DNA from: Ariolimax columbianus
Taxonomy: Eukaryota; Mollusca; Gastropoda; Stylommatophora; Arionidae
DNA length: 64,000 nucleotides
NCBI GenBank assembly: GCA_036924085.1
Contig: JAVGWX010000025.1
Coordinates: 31,135,921-31,199,920 of the forward strand
Reading direction: 5' to 3'
Shown: one piece after another, positions 32,140 through 43,900 of the stretch
Layout of the letters: each line of letters starts with the position of its first letter
Position numbering within the stretch: position 1 is the stretch's first letter
Program-made: the position numbers and the translations under genes
The notes under the pieces: model-generated
Database searches by the model: none
What the model was told of the DNA's origin: nothing
The model's input: only the letters and a program-made list of their open reading frames with translations

Positions 32140-33390
32140 GAGAAAAATAGTGTTTGAAACTCACAGCTGTAGGTGTATTTCTGTGTTAAATCTCTCAAAG
32201 ACATTATTAAAAAAACATAGAAAAGGAAAGGGACTATAGATCATACAAGTAAAGTGAGTGAGCAATTGCAGGTAGCAGTGAATAAGGCAAATGCAATGTT
32301 AGATATGATAAAAAGAAATATTAAACATAGGAGCAAGGAAGTGATGGTCAAACTGTATAAAGCGTTAGACCTAGATTAGAGTACTGTGTACAGGTGTGGA
32401 GTCCTTATCATAGAGGGGATATAAACATGCTGGCAAGGATACTTCTACTTCTTCTTCTTCTTCATCGTACGCAGTCAGACAGTAACCATTATTTTTTCGA
32501 AAAAGGCAGCGGTCATCGTGAGGCTGTCGACACTGCCATAGAGCTTGTCTAGTGTTGCCACCGGTGATGGCCACATCTGCTCTCTCTGATCCTCGTATGT
32601 CGGGCAGTTTTGCAGCAAATGCTCAGCGGTTATTTTCCCGCTACCACTTGCATTCGTCGGTGCCACCTATCTTCAATTTGTTGAATAGGTGGTACCTCAG
32701 TCTATTGTGGCCAGTGCGAAGTCTGAAGACCACGACCTGCTCTCTTCTGTTCAACTGGTAATAGGCATCGTTTTTGGTGTAGCCAGTATGTTCTGTTTCC
32801 CATTTGGTCATGTTTCTAGCTCTAATAAGCCGTTTTGACTCTTCGTATGTCATACTAGTATCTGGTTGTGGTAGTTTTGCACCTTCTTTTGCCAGTCTGT
32901 CTGCCTCCTCGTTGCCTTGGATGTTGCAGTGAGATGGAACCCACTGCACCACTACCCTTTTTGGTGCGGACTGCTGGCATAGTTGACAGAGTACTGCTCT
33001 TAAATCATTAAGTTCAGTATTTTTCTGGCTTTTTAGTGCTGTGACTACGGCCAGAGCATCTGTAAGCAGGACTATGTGGCTTTCATTCCTTGGCAAGGAT
33101 ACAAAGAATGGTGACAAAGCTGATAGTAGGATTCTAAGATTACAGTTGAAGAAAGACTCCGAAAAACCGGCCTATAGTGTCTAGAAAATAAAAAGAATTT
33201 GAGGTGACTGAATTCAGGTTTATAGATAATCAAAGGAAAGGATAAATTAGACTATAAAACGTTTTTCAAAATACAACCCCCTATAAGAATAGGTTAATAA
33301 GCTCCTCTCCATTGATGTTCCATTCTAAAGAGGTGTCACCATGGAACCCTAGACAGCATTCATGAGATGATCGTTTCTTTCCTGTTCTTC
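32140..33390 (+). mobile_element. L2/CR1-like LINE RT thumb region, split by a LINE A insertion
   Basis: Frames at 32245-32420 read VAVNKANAMLDMIKRN and EVMVKLYKALD. After the inserted LINE A (32443-33090), 33103-33330 continue with RIQRMVTKLIVGF, EERLRKTGL and DYKTFFKIQPPIR. This is the thumb/C-terminal order of L2/CR1 reverse transcriptases. Stops are present. Confidence 0.7.
32443..33090 (-). mobile_element. LINE family A copy 2, with 12-bp target duplication
   Basis: Read leftwards: RNase H segment (VVQWVPSHCNIQGNEEADRL), then NDAYYQLNRREQVVVFRLRT, the Cys/His region with a frameshift near 32650, and the tail GTACGATGAAGAAG. 'tggcaaggatac' flanks it at 32431-32442 and 33091-33102. It is inserted in an L2-like LINE. 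Confidence 0.85.
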
Positions 33391-33399
33391 AACTGAAGT

Positions 33400-33860
33400 C
33401 ATCCATCACAATCAAATCATCCGTTTTTGCCAATGCTGTTGATAGCGCCAGAAAGGTTCTGGAAGGATTTCATCCTGTCCTCCACATTGTTGTTATCATT
33501 ACACAGGGTTTCCACACTCGGTCAATTGTAGGCACTGATGTATTCTGTGTTCATAATGAACTTGGCCTTATCAGGATGAAGAATAAAGCCAACACTGTGC
33601 CTGGCTTTATATTTTGTGTTGACACCACTCCACAACAGAAAATCCCGCCATGTACCTCCTTGATGTTCTGCCCTTTCCTTCTTGTATTTGAAATGCCGAA
33701 GATATCAACTCTAGCTTTAGTCATAAACTCTACCAACTCCGGTGTCTTTAAGCCAAGACCAGTAACGTTCAAAGTCGCTACTTTAGTCGTTCGCTATATT
33801 CGTGACCTTATCACTTCGCTGTGCCGCATTCCGTTGCGAGTATCTTGATTTAGCTCCATT
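33400..33860 (-). mobile_element. LINE endonuclease-domain fragment
   Basis: The minus strand reads NVTGLGLKTPELVEFMTKARVDIFGISNTRRKGQ, then in shifted frames ARHSVGFILHPDKAKFI, the first half of an AP-endonuclease ('DIfGISETR' is the usual form). The 5' flank to about 34040 may be its untranslated leader. Confidence 0.65.
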
Positions 33861-34079
33861 ATTGGTTTCAAAGCATGAGCTGTCCGCTTGCTAGGCCACT
33901 CACAGCATATGTAAGGCTGTTTCTGCGCTAGATGGAGCTTATTACATTCCTAGCTGTCTAGGTCACTTAGCCCGAGTATTCAGTGTGGCGCTCGCTTGTC
34001 GGACATTCAGTTGAGTTAAGTTAAGTATGATACAAGCCGAAAACACGACAGTACACCAAATGAAGACCAGATTCTAAGA

Positions 34080-35000
34080 CTTTGCCAGTGGAAGGTTGAA
34101 GAGAAGTAGCTTAGTACATCGGTCAAAAAAATTAATGAAAACATATAAAGATGAATTACTAGGCACCACTAAGGAGGTAAATCCAATAACCCTTCCAACC
34201 CCATGGGAACAACACCTGAAACCTCAGCATAAAAACATCCATAACTGACACCTACCCAATGGGAGACCAAAATGCTCTCCAAAAGAAAGCAGCAGCATGC
34301 AACATGATCGCTGAACTGTATCCCAGAGAAGCATGGATCCAGGTGTATATACTGATGGATCAGCAACAATAATAATAGAGGCCCAGGAATCTACGTTGTC
34401 TATCCAAATAAAGAAAATGAAACCACTTGTTCAATCACTAGAAAATGCTCAAACTACTCGACTGAAGCGCAGGCACTAATTATTGCTGCAGAAATGATTA
34501 ACAACACAAGAAGCCAATGTCAGCTTAAGAAAGCCTTGAGTGAACTAAAAGCCAAAAGAAGGGTAGTGCTACAGTGGATACCATTACACTTTGGCATACC
34601 AGGAAATGAGACAGCTGACAGATTGGAAAAGAATAGAGCAATACAAGAACAAAATAAACAAACAATCACTTTCCAGGAAAATAAGACACTTATCCAAGCA
34701 ATAAGGAGAGTTGACCAAATGAAAGACAACTATCACTGTCTTGATCGAGCAGAACAAATGTCCTGTTCCACTTGAAAATGGGACATAACAGAATAAATAG
34801 CCACTTGCGCTGGCTAAAATTGGCTCCATCGCCAATGTATATAATATGCAGGCAGACAGCACAGACATCCGAACATATCCTGCAAGATTGTTATATGCTT
34901 AGCCAATTACATACTGAGTACTGGCCCACGGAGATAAATATCCACACAAAGCTGTTTGGAAGCACCGAAGAACTTCATTCAGAGAACTAACACCGAAGAA
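34080..35000 (+). mobile_element. RNase-H-bearing LINE 3' region, family C
   Basis: Frames show GVYTDGSAT (first catalytic Asp), CSNYSTEAQAL, LQWIPLHFGIPGNETADRLEK (usual HCG changed to HFG), then GHNRINSHLRWLKL and the Cys/His segment SEHILQDC, ending near 35000. Stops and frameshifts separate the parts. It belongs to the same general type as 14420-15595. Confidence 0.75.
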
Positions 35001-35160
35001 TCTTTATCCAGAGAACTGACTTCACATGCAGAGAGAACAAGAAAAAGTGTGGATCCCAGCTGGAGAAAGTGGACATAAATTTCTAACCAAACTTTAATGA
35101 CAATTCCAGTTTTAGACAGCAGACATAAACATATTTGAACACAGAATATGGAAGACTTAC

Positions 35161-35272
35161 ATTTGATCTTATTAAAACCAAGTGAAGACACAGTATTAGC
35201 CACCATCTTCTTTCTGTTACAGCCCACGTTATCCTCAGTCACTTGCTGTCTCCATTTTGTCTTCACATAATC
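35161..35272 (-). CDS. duplicated exon upstream of knuckle exon, copy 1
   Basis: A 112-nt exon read leftwards between acceptor 'tttgtgtttag' and donor GTAAGT. It starts DYVKTKWRQQVTEDNVGC and shares the central VTEDNVGCNRKKMVANTVSS with copy 2 (30596-30707). Entry is phase 0, exit leaves one T that fits the knuckle exon. The upstream exon at 37128-37193 ends in phase 0, so A-B1-C1 forms one continuous reading. No known domain is recognised in this peptide. Confidence 0.6.
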
Positions 35273-35284
35273 CTAAACACAAAT

Positions 35285-35650
35285 ACATATGATGTCACTG
35301 TCAATGGGTACAACACGTGATGTCACTGTCAATGGGTACAACATGTGATGACACTGTCAATGGGTCCAACATGTGATGACACTTTCAATGGGTACAACAT
35401 GTGATGACACTGTCAATGGGTCCAACATGTGATGACACTTTCAATGGGTACAACATGTGATGACACTTTCATTGGGTACAACATGTGATGACACTTTCAA
35501 TGGGTACAACATGTGATGACACTTTCAATGGGTACAACATATGATGTCACTATCAATGGGTACAACATGTGATGACACTTTCAATGGGTACAACATATGA
35601 TGTCACTTTCAATGGGTACAACACGTGATGATATTTTGAATGGGTTCATC
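35285..35650. repeat. 28-bp minisatellite in duplication unit beta, about 13 copies
   Basis: Unit 'atgacactttcaatgggtac' plus 'aacatgtg'. Homologous to the seven-copy array at 30728-30925 and located the same short distance from the duplicated exon. Confidence 0.88.
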
Positions 35651-35719
35651 GTGAAATGACACTATCAAATGGTTCAATGTTCACTGTAAATAAGAAGCCT
35701 ATCCCCCCCCCCCCCCACT

Positions 35720-36160
35720 GATTTTTGTCCAAAACACGACAACAACCAAAGCAGACGGAGATGAAGAGAAAGTGGAAATGGATAGAATACAACTTCACAA
35801 TGAAAGCTAACAATATAACCAGATATGTACTGGATTAGAACTCACACAAAAAGAAAAGAGCAGGTACATAAAAAAAACAGCTGGTGAGGAATGATATAAG
35901 AGGTCAAATGCAACTGGAGTCTCGTGTGTGGAGTTAATCATGATGGTTGATGTTAGGAGTAGTGAGATTTTGTAGCTGCGCTATACTCCACTGGGAACTT
36001 GAAGACTTGGATATGAATAAAATCTTTGTATATTTTTATACAAGACAGCTTGTGATGCTGTGTCCTATCTTATCCATCTTTTGTGATGCTGTGTCCTATC
36101 ATGTACATCTTTTGTGATTAATGTCCTATCCATCTTTCTCTCACAAATTTCCAGCTGGAA
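35720..36160. repeat. third, truncated duplication unit with piggyBac-free target
   Basis: Parallels 23960-24084 joined to 26383-26600: 'aaaacacgacaa', 'gtggaaatggatag', 'aacaatataaccagat', then the uninterrupted 'cacacaaaaagaaaagagca' where element 2 stands in the other copy, then 'acagctgg' and 'tatacaagacagctt'. A poly-C run (35703-35716) precedes it. Confidence 0.75.
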
Positions 36161-36219
36161 TATTGTTTACCACATACCTGAGGATGTTATTGCATCTGAC
36201 CATCCAACACTAAGTGGAG

Positions 36220-36412
36220 ACATCTGTTGGTGAAAGTTTGCAGTCTGGATGTGATGGAAACAGCTGTTGGTAAAGGTTTGTAATCTGGATGCAAGGGAGA
36301 CATCTGTTGGTGAAGGTTTGCAGTCTGGATGTGATGGAAACAGCTGTTGGTAAAGGTTTGTAATCTGGATGCAAGGGATACATCTGTTGGTGAAGGTTTG
36401 CAGTCTGGATGT
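36220..36412. repeat. 40-bp tandem repeat with 80-bp alternation
   Basis: Two 40-bp variants alternate: 'acatctgttggtgaaggttt'/'gcagtctggatgtgatggaa' and 'acagctgttggtaaaggttt'/'gtaatctggatgcaagggag'. About five units in all. 36420-37120 shows no recognisable element. Confidence 0.85.
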
Positions 36413-37127
36413 GACACTCTTTATCTGCAGCAAAGTTGTCCCACCACATTGACTACATTAAAATGGAATAGTCTAATTTTATTTATCAGAGAGAGAATGC
36501 AGCTGAGTTCCAAAATGGGCAAGGAGAATTTAAAGTCAATCTGGCTTTGTAATTAAGCTTGGTATTGGTTTGTTCCTATGACTTTGTCACTGTTAGTTAC
36601 CAAGTAAATCAAACTGTGCATTTCTTTAACTATCAACTTCCTAATGGAGCTTTTGCTTTAATCATCTCATTATATATGTTGTTAGTGTTGATTCTGTCTG
36701 TGCTGTCAGTCTCCCTTACATGTTCCTGCATATCTTGTTGCTAAGAATAGGCTACAAATCTCTTTTTTCATGACTTAAAATTGTTTTCTTCATCTTAAAA
36801 ACAACACACTCCTTTCACTTTGCTGGGTTTGTGGCATGACATGGGAGAGTGACTCACTTCAATCATCAGTAAAGTGTTTTGCCACGCTGCCTTCCTTGCC
36901 TAACAGCCTTCCTTCCTTACTGTTTCTTTTGTCCTTTGGTTTTCCAGTTCCAGTTTTGAAGATTCTCCTTACCAATTTGTGTACACTTGAATGGTATGCA
37001 TCTTGATTGTTAATTATTGACTAGCACACTAACTGCTCTGTCATTCAGAGAGACGAAAAGTTTCACAACAAATAACTATATTTTAACTAAACACTAAAGC
37101 TACAGAAGAGAAGGTTCACAGCAGTAC

Positions 37128-37193
37128 CTGATTTGTCTCTTTCATTTCTGCGCCTTGTTTGACTTTCCTGCTACCAGCCTGCACGTTTTCTTT
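37128..37193 (-). CDS. candidate upstream exon (22 codons)
   Basis: A 66-nt interval between AG (attaaagacag) and donor GTACTG, read leftwards, starts KENVQAGSRKVKQGAEMKE. It is phase 0 at both ends and so would join the exon at 35161-35272. The pyrimidine tract before it is weak, and the peptide is not recognised, so this is a splice-logic call only. Confidence 0.4.
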
Positions 37194-37419
37194 CTGTCTT
37201 TAATGACATAAAAAGTGATCCATTTAATACTGACATGATTCACGTCAAATACATATTTTAGACAAAAACGTTCTTGTCCGAAGTTTTCAACATTTCATTG
37301 CATAAGATAAAATCACGCAAAGTTTCTAACATAATCAGTATTGCTGACTCGCCTGTAATTTTCCCTCTTCAACATATTCATGGTAATTAAGGATGCTAAA
37401 ACTAAATCATGGAAAGAGA

Positions 37420-39250
37420 TGGGGAAATCCTGAATTTGGATTTCAAAAATGAAGCAAAAAATGTCTACGAAAAGATCAAGAGTATGTGATGCAGAGAATG
37501 ATTGCTACAATCAATAACAGAAATTATAAATCATGTCAATGGAATCGCAATAAACGATCCACAACTGGTCCAGAACAGATGACAGCAACACTTTAAAGAA
37601 CTTCTCAACTTACAAACAACTGAGAACAATGACACACAAGATAGCAACGTTAATATAAGGCAAGTAGTTAGAACCAACCATCACACTTTCAGAAATCATA
37701 AATGCTGTACAAGCTGCTCCACTCAACAAATATATAGGACCTGATAAAATCCCTGTTGAATTAATCAAAGCAGCCAATTAGGTATAGATATTGTCGCTAT
37801 AAAAGATCGTATAACCTAGTATGGACTCCACAGAAAATGTCAGAAGAGTAGAGAAATGCAATAATAATTTCAATATGAAAAAAGAGAGGCAGTAAAAAAG
37901 ACTACAACATGCAGAGGAACACGGCTCTTGAGCCACACTGTCAAAATATTTGGAAAATCAGAGGAAAGAGATTACATCGAACTACAACTCAATGACTTGC
38001 TGAGTGACTTTAGATAGAACAGAAGCTGTGCAGATGCAATTTTTACTCTGAAACAATTGATGGAGAAAACAATTGAATATGATCAGGAACGCTATGTTAC
38101 ATTTGTGGATAGAAAAAGGCTTTTAATGAGTAGAACATCTACGGAAAATATTGGCACACCATGAAGTACTCGATCACCAAATAAACCTATGCAAAAGTCT
38201 TTACATTGATAGCCAGCGCTCAGTTGAAACAATGACCAGACTGTCCAAAAAATTCCATTTCAAATCTGAAGTCTGGCAAGGATGTGTGCTTTCCCCTTTG
38301 TTTTTCATCAAATATGTAGAACACATGTGTAAAATAACCAACCGAAATAAAGAAAACAACAACCAAAATAAAAGAAACAACATTGGTGAACTCTTAAAAC
38401 ATCAAGCAGTCATAGCAACTTCAGAAATACAATTGCAACAATATATTAACAAGCTAAATACAAAGTGTAAAGAATACAGCATGAAAATCATCGATGAAAG
38501 AACTGAGGTCATGAAAATATCAAGACAAGCAGGAGATACCAATTTGTTCTATGAAAGGCAGGGAATCAAACAGGTGAAAGATTTCACATACTTAGGGATC
38601 ATGATATCAGCAGATGAAAGAATCACCGCAGAAATCCAACAAAGATGTGATAAAGCAAATGAAGTTATTGAACCATTACCTCCAAAACTTAATTGCAAGC
38701 ATGTGATAATAACTACCAAAAGAGATTTATTCGACATGATTTTTGCCCCAACACTATGCTACCAATGTCAAAACTGGACACTAACAAGAAATGAAAAAAG
38801 ACAAACCATAACAACAGAGATGTGATGCCTGCAAAGAACACAATGTGTAAAGAGGAGAAACAACAAAGAAATTAAGAAACCAGGAGACTGGCGGGAACAA
38901 CACCAGTATTAGACTACATCAAAAGACAACAACTAAAATGGTTTGGCCACTTAACAAGACTACCACCACACAGTACCCCCCAGCAAGCAATGCTATTTAG
39001 ATACAAGATTCAAGGCCAAAGACAGATAACAAACAAGATGGATTACAGAAATATCTTAGGCGGTGAATGCCACTGTCCATGAAGCACACAGAAGGGCTCA
39101 TTTCAAAGATCTCTGTCTCTTCAAAACATGATGCTGAAGGGCAAAACAGGAAAAGCGAAAGGAAGAAGAAAGAACATAAGTCACTGACAGGGCCAGGGAA
39201 GTTTAACTAGGAGGTTGTTTTTTTTTCAATACAAAATTTCAATCAATCAA
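37420..39250 (+). mobile_element. LINE reverse transcriptase, degenerate
   Basis: Frames in order: DFKNEAKNVYEK, RDYIELQLNDLLSDFR with CADAIFTLKQLMEK, VWQGCVLSPLFF (RT motif), VKDFTYLGIMISADE, and QLKWFGHLTRLPPH. They match the full RT to C-terminus order of a non-LTR retrotransposon. 38151-38825 is the longest open part. The catalytic YxDD segment is replaced by a gap near 38400. It ends with an 'aatcaatcaa' tail near 39245. Confidence 0.75.
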
Positions 39251-39861
39251 AACCTGCCAAATCCTTGCCGAGCATTAGGCACTTAAAAAAATATATGCTG
39301 TCTTCTTGTCCTGAGCCACCCATTCCAGCTTGATCCATGTCTTTCCTTCTGCCTTTATGTTTGTTGCAACAAGTTCTCTTCTCCATGTGTGTGTTGGTCT
39401 GCTCTACTGCTATTGTCTAGGGGAAATATAAAACAGAGCCTGTCTTGTAATGATATCAACTGTTTTCCACAATGACTGACAATGTGTGTTCTATCCAACG
39501 CCAGCGTCATCTCACCTTCCGTGCAAAGGCAACGGATATTTGTCTGGTTATTTTTCCCAGTTCAACATTAGGGACCATTTTAACCACACCTTTTAGCCCA
39601 GGTCTCTGTTGATGAAAGACTGAACATTTTTTGTTGGGTTCTTCCTTATCCCCCATATCACAGAACCACACAATATGACGGACATTAAATGGTTTCCTAT
39701 TAAACTGAACACTGCAATCAATTATCTTCAAAATGGCATGATCCATGCAGCCATAACCTTATCATTTATGTTAGCAATTGAGAAAAGCAGTTCGTACAGC
39801 TTGTCAATGTTGCAGTCAATGGACTCATATCGTGTTCTTACATTGATGCTTTGTTATGTAT
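39250..39861 (-). mobile_element. RTE-like LINE 3' fragment, antisense
   Basis: The minus strand reads KNVQSFINRDL near 39630, then THTWRRELVATNIKAEGKTWIKLEWVAQDKK near 39400-39310, matching the 'TWRRDLxADxKxxGKTWxQLERLAQDR' end of the RTE class at 5863-8690. Broken by stops. Confidence 0.65.
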
Positions 39862-40028
39862 CAGTATACTACTAGTGTAGGTACTTTAGCGCTGACCGGA
39901 TATTGATTTTTTAGAATCGGGATAGTCCGTGAATTATGGCGTCGCGAGAGTGTTCCCGATAGCCCGCCAACCCTGAGACAGGTGTTAAGAATGTTGGTCC
40001 AAACGAAAAACCCCGCGATTTTTGAGAG

Positions 40029-40037
40029 TATATAAAG
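40029..40037 (+). promoter_or_regulatory. TATA box of the DDE-like gene
   Basis: TATATAAAG lies about 100 bases upstream of a strong splice donor at 40134 (AAAAG|GTAAGTT). A start of transcription near 40060 would give a non-coding first exon ending at 40133. Confidence 0.65.
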
Positions 40038-40059
40038 CCATGTATGCACAGGAGACAAA

Positions 40060-40133
40060 CTGACCCAAGTATAAAAAGAAAAAATTTGATTGAAAATTTG
40101 CGCTTTCATCGGAATTTCAAGCAATTGTAAAAG
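40060..40133 (+). other. non-coding first exon (approximate 5' end)
   Basis: Inferred from the TATA box and the donor GTAAGT at 40134. The intron ends at 40980 with acceptor 'ttaactttattttcag', 19 bases before the ATG at 41000. Confidence 0.55.
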
Positions 40134-40980
40134 GTAAGTTTTCATTACTATAAATTAGCTACTAGGTCAAGGTATTGAGTACACCAATGGTATTTTTAAA
40201 CTTCTTCATCCACTTATCTGAATGTTTTGTAAATTTAGGGGGAAGCCCGTTTAATTTTACTTGTGGAATTTGAAATTCAAGCCAGTCACTTTATCATGCT
40301 GGTCCAGGGTTACAATTTCCGCCATTGTTTTTCCTCCTTGACCAGTCCGTCCTGATTACAATTAATCAGTTTTAGACATAGGACATAGGTACTTCACTAA
40401 TTTGAAACATGGTCATGGTTAAGTTATTTGATCGATCTTTATCACTTCAATCATGTTCTGCAATTACATTTGATACACATTGCTCAAACTTATATAATAT
40501 TTAGTTAAAAACTGGCATACAATTTATACTCATCAGACTATCAGACTTCTTAATCTTATCATTTAATGTTCATTCTATAGGTAAGTTTGTATGGTTGCAC
40601 CTACTGCAGTGAAGGTTTACAGTGCACCAATGATATTTTGTACACTTCTGCATCCACTGATCTGAATGTTTTGTAAATTTGAGGGCTGCTCGTTTAATTT
40701 AACTTGTGGAATTTGAAATTCAAGCTAGCCACTTACCATGGTGGTCCAGGGTTACGATGTCCTCCATTTTTTTTTCAATGTTCATTCTATAGATAAGTTT
40801 GTATGGTTGCACCTACTGCAGTGAAGGTTTTCAGTGCACCAATGGTATTTTACACACTTCTGCATCCACTATCTGTTTTTTAAATTTGAGGGCTGCTCGT
40901 TTAATTGGAATTGTGGAATTTGAAATTCAAGCTAGTCACTTTACCATTTTATTGTTATTGTAAATTAACTTTATTTTCAG
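40134..40980 (+). repeat. 5' intron made of three related ~170-220-bp units
   Basis: Blocks 'gcagtgaaggttt', 'gtgcaccaatg(a/g)tatttt', 'cttctgcatccact', 'tttgaaattcaagctag' recur at about 40138-40330, 40582-40775 and 40792-40960. Units two and three are most alike. Confidence 0.8.
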
Positions 40981-40999
40981 AAATTGTTACTCCTCATCC

Positions 41000-43900
41000 A
41001 TGGCAACCAAGAAGTGTGTTGCTGATCTGAAAGCACATTTGGCGTGCTTTGATCCAGTGTATCCACTCATGAAAGGATACATTGCGCGGCTGATGGAGGA
41101 AACAAGAGATCCCTCAAAGATTGCTCTGATACGGAAAGTCAAAACTCTTATTCCGACTACATTTATAGACCAGGATAAGTGTGTGGATGAGATGAAGTTG
41201 AGCACGGCTCTGCGGGCCTTGCAGAGAGAACTGAAGCTGAAGAAATCCCATTTGAGTACACACTGGGACTCACTTATACTGCTTTTTCAGCAGCCCTTTC
41301 CTGTACATTTTAAAGATGTATCTAATACTGTTTTGTTGCAGCACATGCAGATTTCCGCACCTACTGAAGTGCCATCTATTTCAGCTGCAATGGCTGAACT
41401 ACCATCATCCATAGTGACCATACCAAGCCAGAAGTGTGTTGGTGACCTGAAAGCATATTTGGCATGCTTTGGACCAGTGTATCCATTTAAAAAGGGATAC
41501 ATTGCACAGCTCCTAGTGGGGACAAGAGGTCCCTCAATCACTGTTTTGATGCGGAAAGTTAAGACTTTTGTTCCGATTACATCTGCAGAACAGGATAAGT
41601 ATGTAGATGAGATAAAGCTTGGCAATGATCTGAGGGCATTCCAGAAAGAATTTAAGCAGAAGAAATGTCGCTTGAGTACAAATTGGGACTCGCTCGTACT
41701 GCTTTGTCAGCAGCCCTTTCCTGTTTTTTTTAAAGAATTGTCTAATGCTGTTTTGTTGCAGCCACAAGAGATTTCCTCACCTACTGAGGTGCCAACTGGG
41801 CTCCCATTCCCAAAGAAACTTCGTAATGATTGTCATAACTGTGTTTCCAAGCAGCGCACACTCAATAATTTGAGAGAGACTATTGTTACATTGCGCAGGC
41901 GTTTGTTTGATCAGAAAAGACACCATGCGCAAAAACTGGCAAGTTTTGCTCCAAAGGTGGTCAATCAAACAATCCGGAGGAAGGTAAATAGCATAAAGAC
42001 TTGGAAAGCCAAGTACACTTTTGCTACTGTGAGAAGCAGTGATTTCACAAAGGTGAAGAATTCTTTAGCGATGTTAAAGAAGAAAAGCAAAGTGATGAAC
42101 GAGAAGATGCAAAATTATGAGTTGAGACATGAGAGCACCCAGAAGGAGCTTGAAAAGAAAGATCAGGCTTTTGAAGTTCTGCGGAAAAAGCTTGCTCGTG
42201 TCCAGCAACAGGTTAAGGTGGACCAGAGGGAAGATCAAAGACAACATGAGCTCCAGATTGATCAAGCTGGAAAGGACCTACGCAACCTGGCAGCATTCCA
42301 TGAGAATGAAAATTCCATATTGCAAGAACACATCAATTGCGTCAGCAATGAAGTCCTACGTGTCAAAACAGACAGTAATGTCTATAACACTCAGTTTAGA
42401 AAATGTGTATATAAATGTTTGCTGTCAAATGTCAGTGTTGTGAATTGCAGTGATGTCATTAAATATGTGGCTTCTCAATTGTGTGGTAAATCAATTGCAG
42501 AGACACCAGTTCCAGCTACAGTAGCACAAATGGCTTATGAAATAAGCATTCTGTCTGACATTCAGGCAGGATACATATTGCATCAGTCATCTGCCACTAC
42601 TCTAGCATGGGATGCCACAAGTTTAAAAGGCTCGCATGTCAATGAAGTCCATATCACTACAAATTTGCCAAACTCTTTGTTTCAGTCGTTTGTCTTGAGC
42701 ATTGCAGTGCTTCCTGGGGGATCAACCAGTGACTACTTTGAGCACATTAGCCAATCACTACTTGATGTCATTAAGACGTATTGTGTTTTCTCCAAATTGT
42801 CAGAGATTGTTGTCACGAAAATTGTTTTTAATTCCATTAAAAGCACATTGACTGACAGAGCAAAGGTTAATCACTGTATTGTCAAGAAAATCCAAGAAGT
42901 GTTTGGCTTGGATATGCTAGAGTTGAACTGCAATGTTCATCCCCTGGATGGACTTGCAAATGCTGCAAGAACAACACTAGCTAAACTGGACAAAGATTAT
43001 CAACCACCTGGAACACCCACAGCTAGAACTGGATGCATGGCTACTGAATTAATCTATGGGATTTCAAAAATGAGGTAAAACTAAATGTATAATGTTTATT
43101 ACGTGAACACTGTTTTAAGAAGCATAAGTAATGCACTTAAATAAATGAAAAAAGATAAGGATGTTTGAGTTATGCTGTTTACTTTATCTGAAGTGATGTG
43201 TTTTTAATTGTAGTATTTCATTTTTAAAATGTACATTTAAATAATTCCAGGTACAATCAACGATCAGGTGATCCATCAGGATTTGCAAGCTTCCTATGTG
43301 CAGAAAAGCTGAATAGTGGCACCATCCTGAGATATGTGGGGAACAGATTTAACGTTATGTTTCACATGGCTGGCACAATTTTCAACCTGAGGCTTAAACT
43401 ACAAAAGTACTTAGAGAAATGCAGCAAATGTCTGAGTGAAACCATACTTGAGCATCTGGAGAACCCCAATATCCAGGTTCAGCTTCAAGCACTTGGGTTG
43501 TTTTCTAAAATACTGACTGGACCATGGATGCGAGTGGTGTACCAGAATAAGGCCAACAGATCCAATCTTGAATTGGTAAGTACCACAAGAAACAACAAAG
43601 ACAGTAAATAAATATATAGGTTCATTAATATATTAACAGTTCTCGATTTTTTTAGAAACTACAGATATACAATATTGATAATGTGTGGCTTTGCCTCTAG
43701 CTTTATAACTGTGATCTCATGCATTTCATTTAACTCTGTACAGGCAAACGATGGCATCTTCCACAAGTGCCTTGATACCTTGAGGGCGGTACAGCAGGAT
43801 CCATCATACATCATCTCCACTGAGAAAGATGTCTTCGGTGAACTTATCACTTCAGATCAGGAATTGTTATGTCTTAGAATATCTGTCAATTTAGATAAAT

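Noticed and set aside
42074..42265. Short minus-strand frames inside the DDE-like gene (also 41287-41767, 43857-44343)
   Set aside because: They are shadows of the well-supported plus-strand exons.
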